Positions 13,750 through 14,293 of a stretch of DNA of 14,293 nucleotides are shown piece by piece. Under the pieces are notes generated by a model that was given only the letters and a program-made list of their open reading frames with translations, did not search any database and was not told where the DNA came from. Origin of the DNA: JAFAQB01 sp045808425 (GTDB taxonomy: Archaea > Thermoproteota > Nitrososphaeria > Nitrososphaerales > Nitrososphaeraceae); the NCBI GenBank assembly GCA_045808425.1, contig JBJMFM010000160.1:1-14293 (forward strand). The letters are read 5' to 3'. Position 1 is the stretch's first letter; each line of letters starts with the position of its first letter. The translations under genes and the position numbers were made by a program.

Positions 13750-13871
13750 TTAGATGTAGAATTCAAGCTAAATATGTTTACTTTCAAACAAGTGGAGATA
13801 CAATCGTTAGTGGTTGTCACAGATATGATCCAAGGCGAGATTACATACCTTACACAAAAAGAATAAGGTAA
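13734..13871 (+). CDS. Possible small Tyr/Arg-rich protein, 45 aa, GTG start
   Basis: A frame from GTG 13734 to TAA 13869-13871 encodes VYQTYFRCRIQAKYVYFQTS, then GDTIVSGCHRYDPRRDYIPY and TKRIR. It is strongly enriched in Tyr and Arg with two Cys and looks like a compact domain rather than random AT-rich translation. Against it: no ATG, no clear promoter and no recognised family. It may be a real small gene or the 3' end of a lost one. Confidence 0.33.
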   Translation: MYQTYFRCRIQAKYVYFQTSGDTIVSGCHRYDPRRDYIPYTKRIR

Positions 13872-14234
13872 TATTGATGGTTATGTATGCTCTAAATGAT
13901 ATACATCTATATAATATAGTGGCAGAACTGCACCATTTTCTGTCACCTTACTCTTAAAACATTTGTAAATATCTATAGTAATATGCCATACATCTATAAT
14001 TTCTAAGAAAAAGAATTAGTGAGTAAATAACTAGTGCACCTCCTAGAGCCCACATAGCCTACACTGCCATCACTACTTATACTATAAAGAGTTAAGATAA
14101 TTTAGTATAGAAATTCGATTCAATTTAAAGAAGTTAGAATGTATGATATTTCCTGTTATTCATAGTAATGGCACACTGCTAGAAACCTCTCAAAAGTGTA
14201 AAATAAGTGATTGACAACAAGTACAGTAATCGTA
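13872..14234. other. Intergenic region before the CDC48-like gene
   Basis: No convincing gene in these 363 bases. A 33-codon minus-strand frame at 14055-13954 (MWALGGALVIYSLILFLRNY) would make one membrane helix; it is preceded in frame by MAV and a TAG, and is too short to call. Confidence 0.35.
14198..14207 (+). promoter_or_regulatory. Possible TATA box of the CDC48-like gene
   Basis: GTAAAATAAG, about 33 bp before ATG 14235; it would give a leader of several bases. Confidence 0.3.
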
Positions 14235-14293
14235 ATGTCTCTTACCCATACCCTCTCTTTAAAGGTACTTGAAGCTTACACTAGGGATGTAAG
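14235..14293 (+). CDS. Start of a CDC48/VAT-family AAA ATPase (runs off the right edge)
   Basis: The last 59 bases encode MSLTHTLSLKVLEAYTRDV. LKVLEAYTRDV, followed in the family by G-RG-ARID, is the first beta strand and turn of the N-terminal double-psi barrel of archaeal CDC48/VAT AAA ATPases, hexameric unfoldases that feed proteins to the proteasome. Only 19 residues are visible, so the call rests on one motif. It is a core cellular gene, which would mark the right boundary of the accessory region. Confidence 0.65.
   Translation, partial: MSLTHTLSLKVLEAYTRDV

Noticed and set aside
1..14293. CRISPR array or rRNA/tRNA genes
   Set aside because: No regularly spaced repeats and no recognisable structural RNA were seen by eye on either strand.

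Overview
The window reads as chromosomal DNA of an ammonia-oxidising-type archaeon (Thaumarchaeota/Nitrososphaeria, probably close to Nitrososphaera or Nitrosocosmicus). The DNA is AT-rich and several genes are leaderless, with a TATA box about 26 bp before the start codon. Other pointers are single C2H2 zinc fingers on small proteins, an archaeal-type tyrosine recombinase, and a final reading frame that opens like an archaeal CDC48/VAT AAA ATPase. The genus is an inference from protein style, not from a marker gene.

Layout. 1-240: C-terminal end of a tyrosine recombinase (minus). 253-420: a 55-residue C2H2 finger protein (minus). 641-1167: a helix-turn-helix gene broken by one missing base; a decayed relative lies at about 2875-3190. 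Between the two copies are sixA (1348-1848) and an aldo/keto reductase (1966-2796, minus), convergent. 3301-3540: relic of a phosphoesterase C-terminus. 3674-4270: an acidic coiled-coil protein. 4395-7051: a DUF2795 locus, with a 368-residue protein ending in DUF2795 and then a zinc-finger plus tandem-DUF2795 gene whose second zinc Cys codon is TGA. It is bracketed by two cysteine-rich small genes with identical Cys/His spacing. 7087-7824: alpha/beta hydrolase. 8143-10043: two secreted or anchored small proteins and a winged-helix protein with a C-terminal C2H2 finger, all minus. 10229-10457: a frameshifted hydrophilic protein.

10572-13474 is a gene graveyard. It holds a recombinase with at least four frameshifts and two stops, a tiny C2H2 protein, and the N-terminus of a sugar-ABC substrate-binding protein fused tail-to-tail to the N-terminus of a winged-helix regulator at about 12585-12588. 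A damaged hypothetical gene follows. The window closes with the start of the CDC48-like gene at 14235.

How the parts fit: no classical operon pathway is visible. The pattern is accessory DNA between recombinase relics, with a few intact enzymes and many broken small genes. The most distinctive content is the zinc-finger/DUF2795 locus and the paired cysteine-rich small proteins. Several lesions are single-base changes in short homopolymer runs, so sequencing error must be excluded for those; the integrase, the second helix-turn-helix copy and the 12.59-kb junction carry several lesions or a breakpoint and look like real decay.
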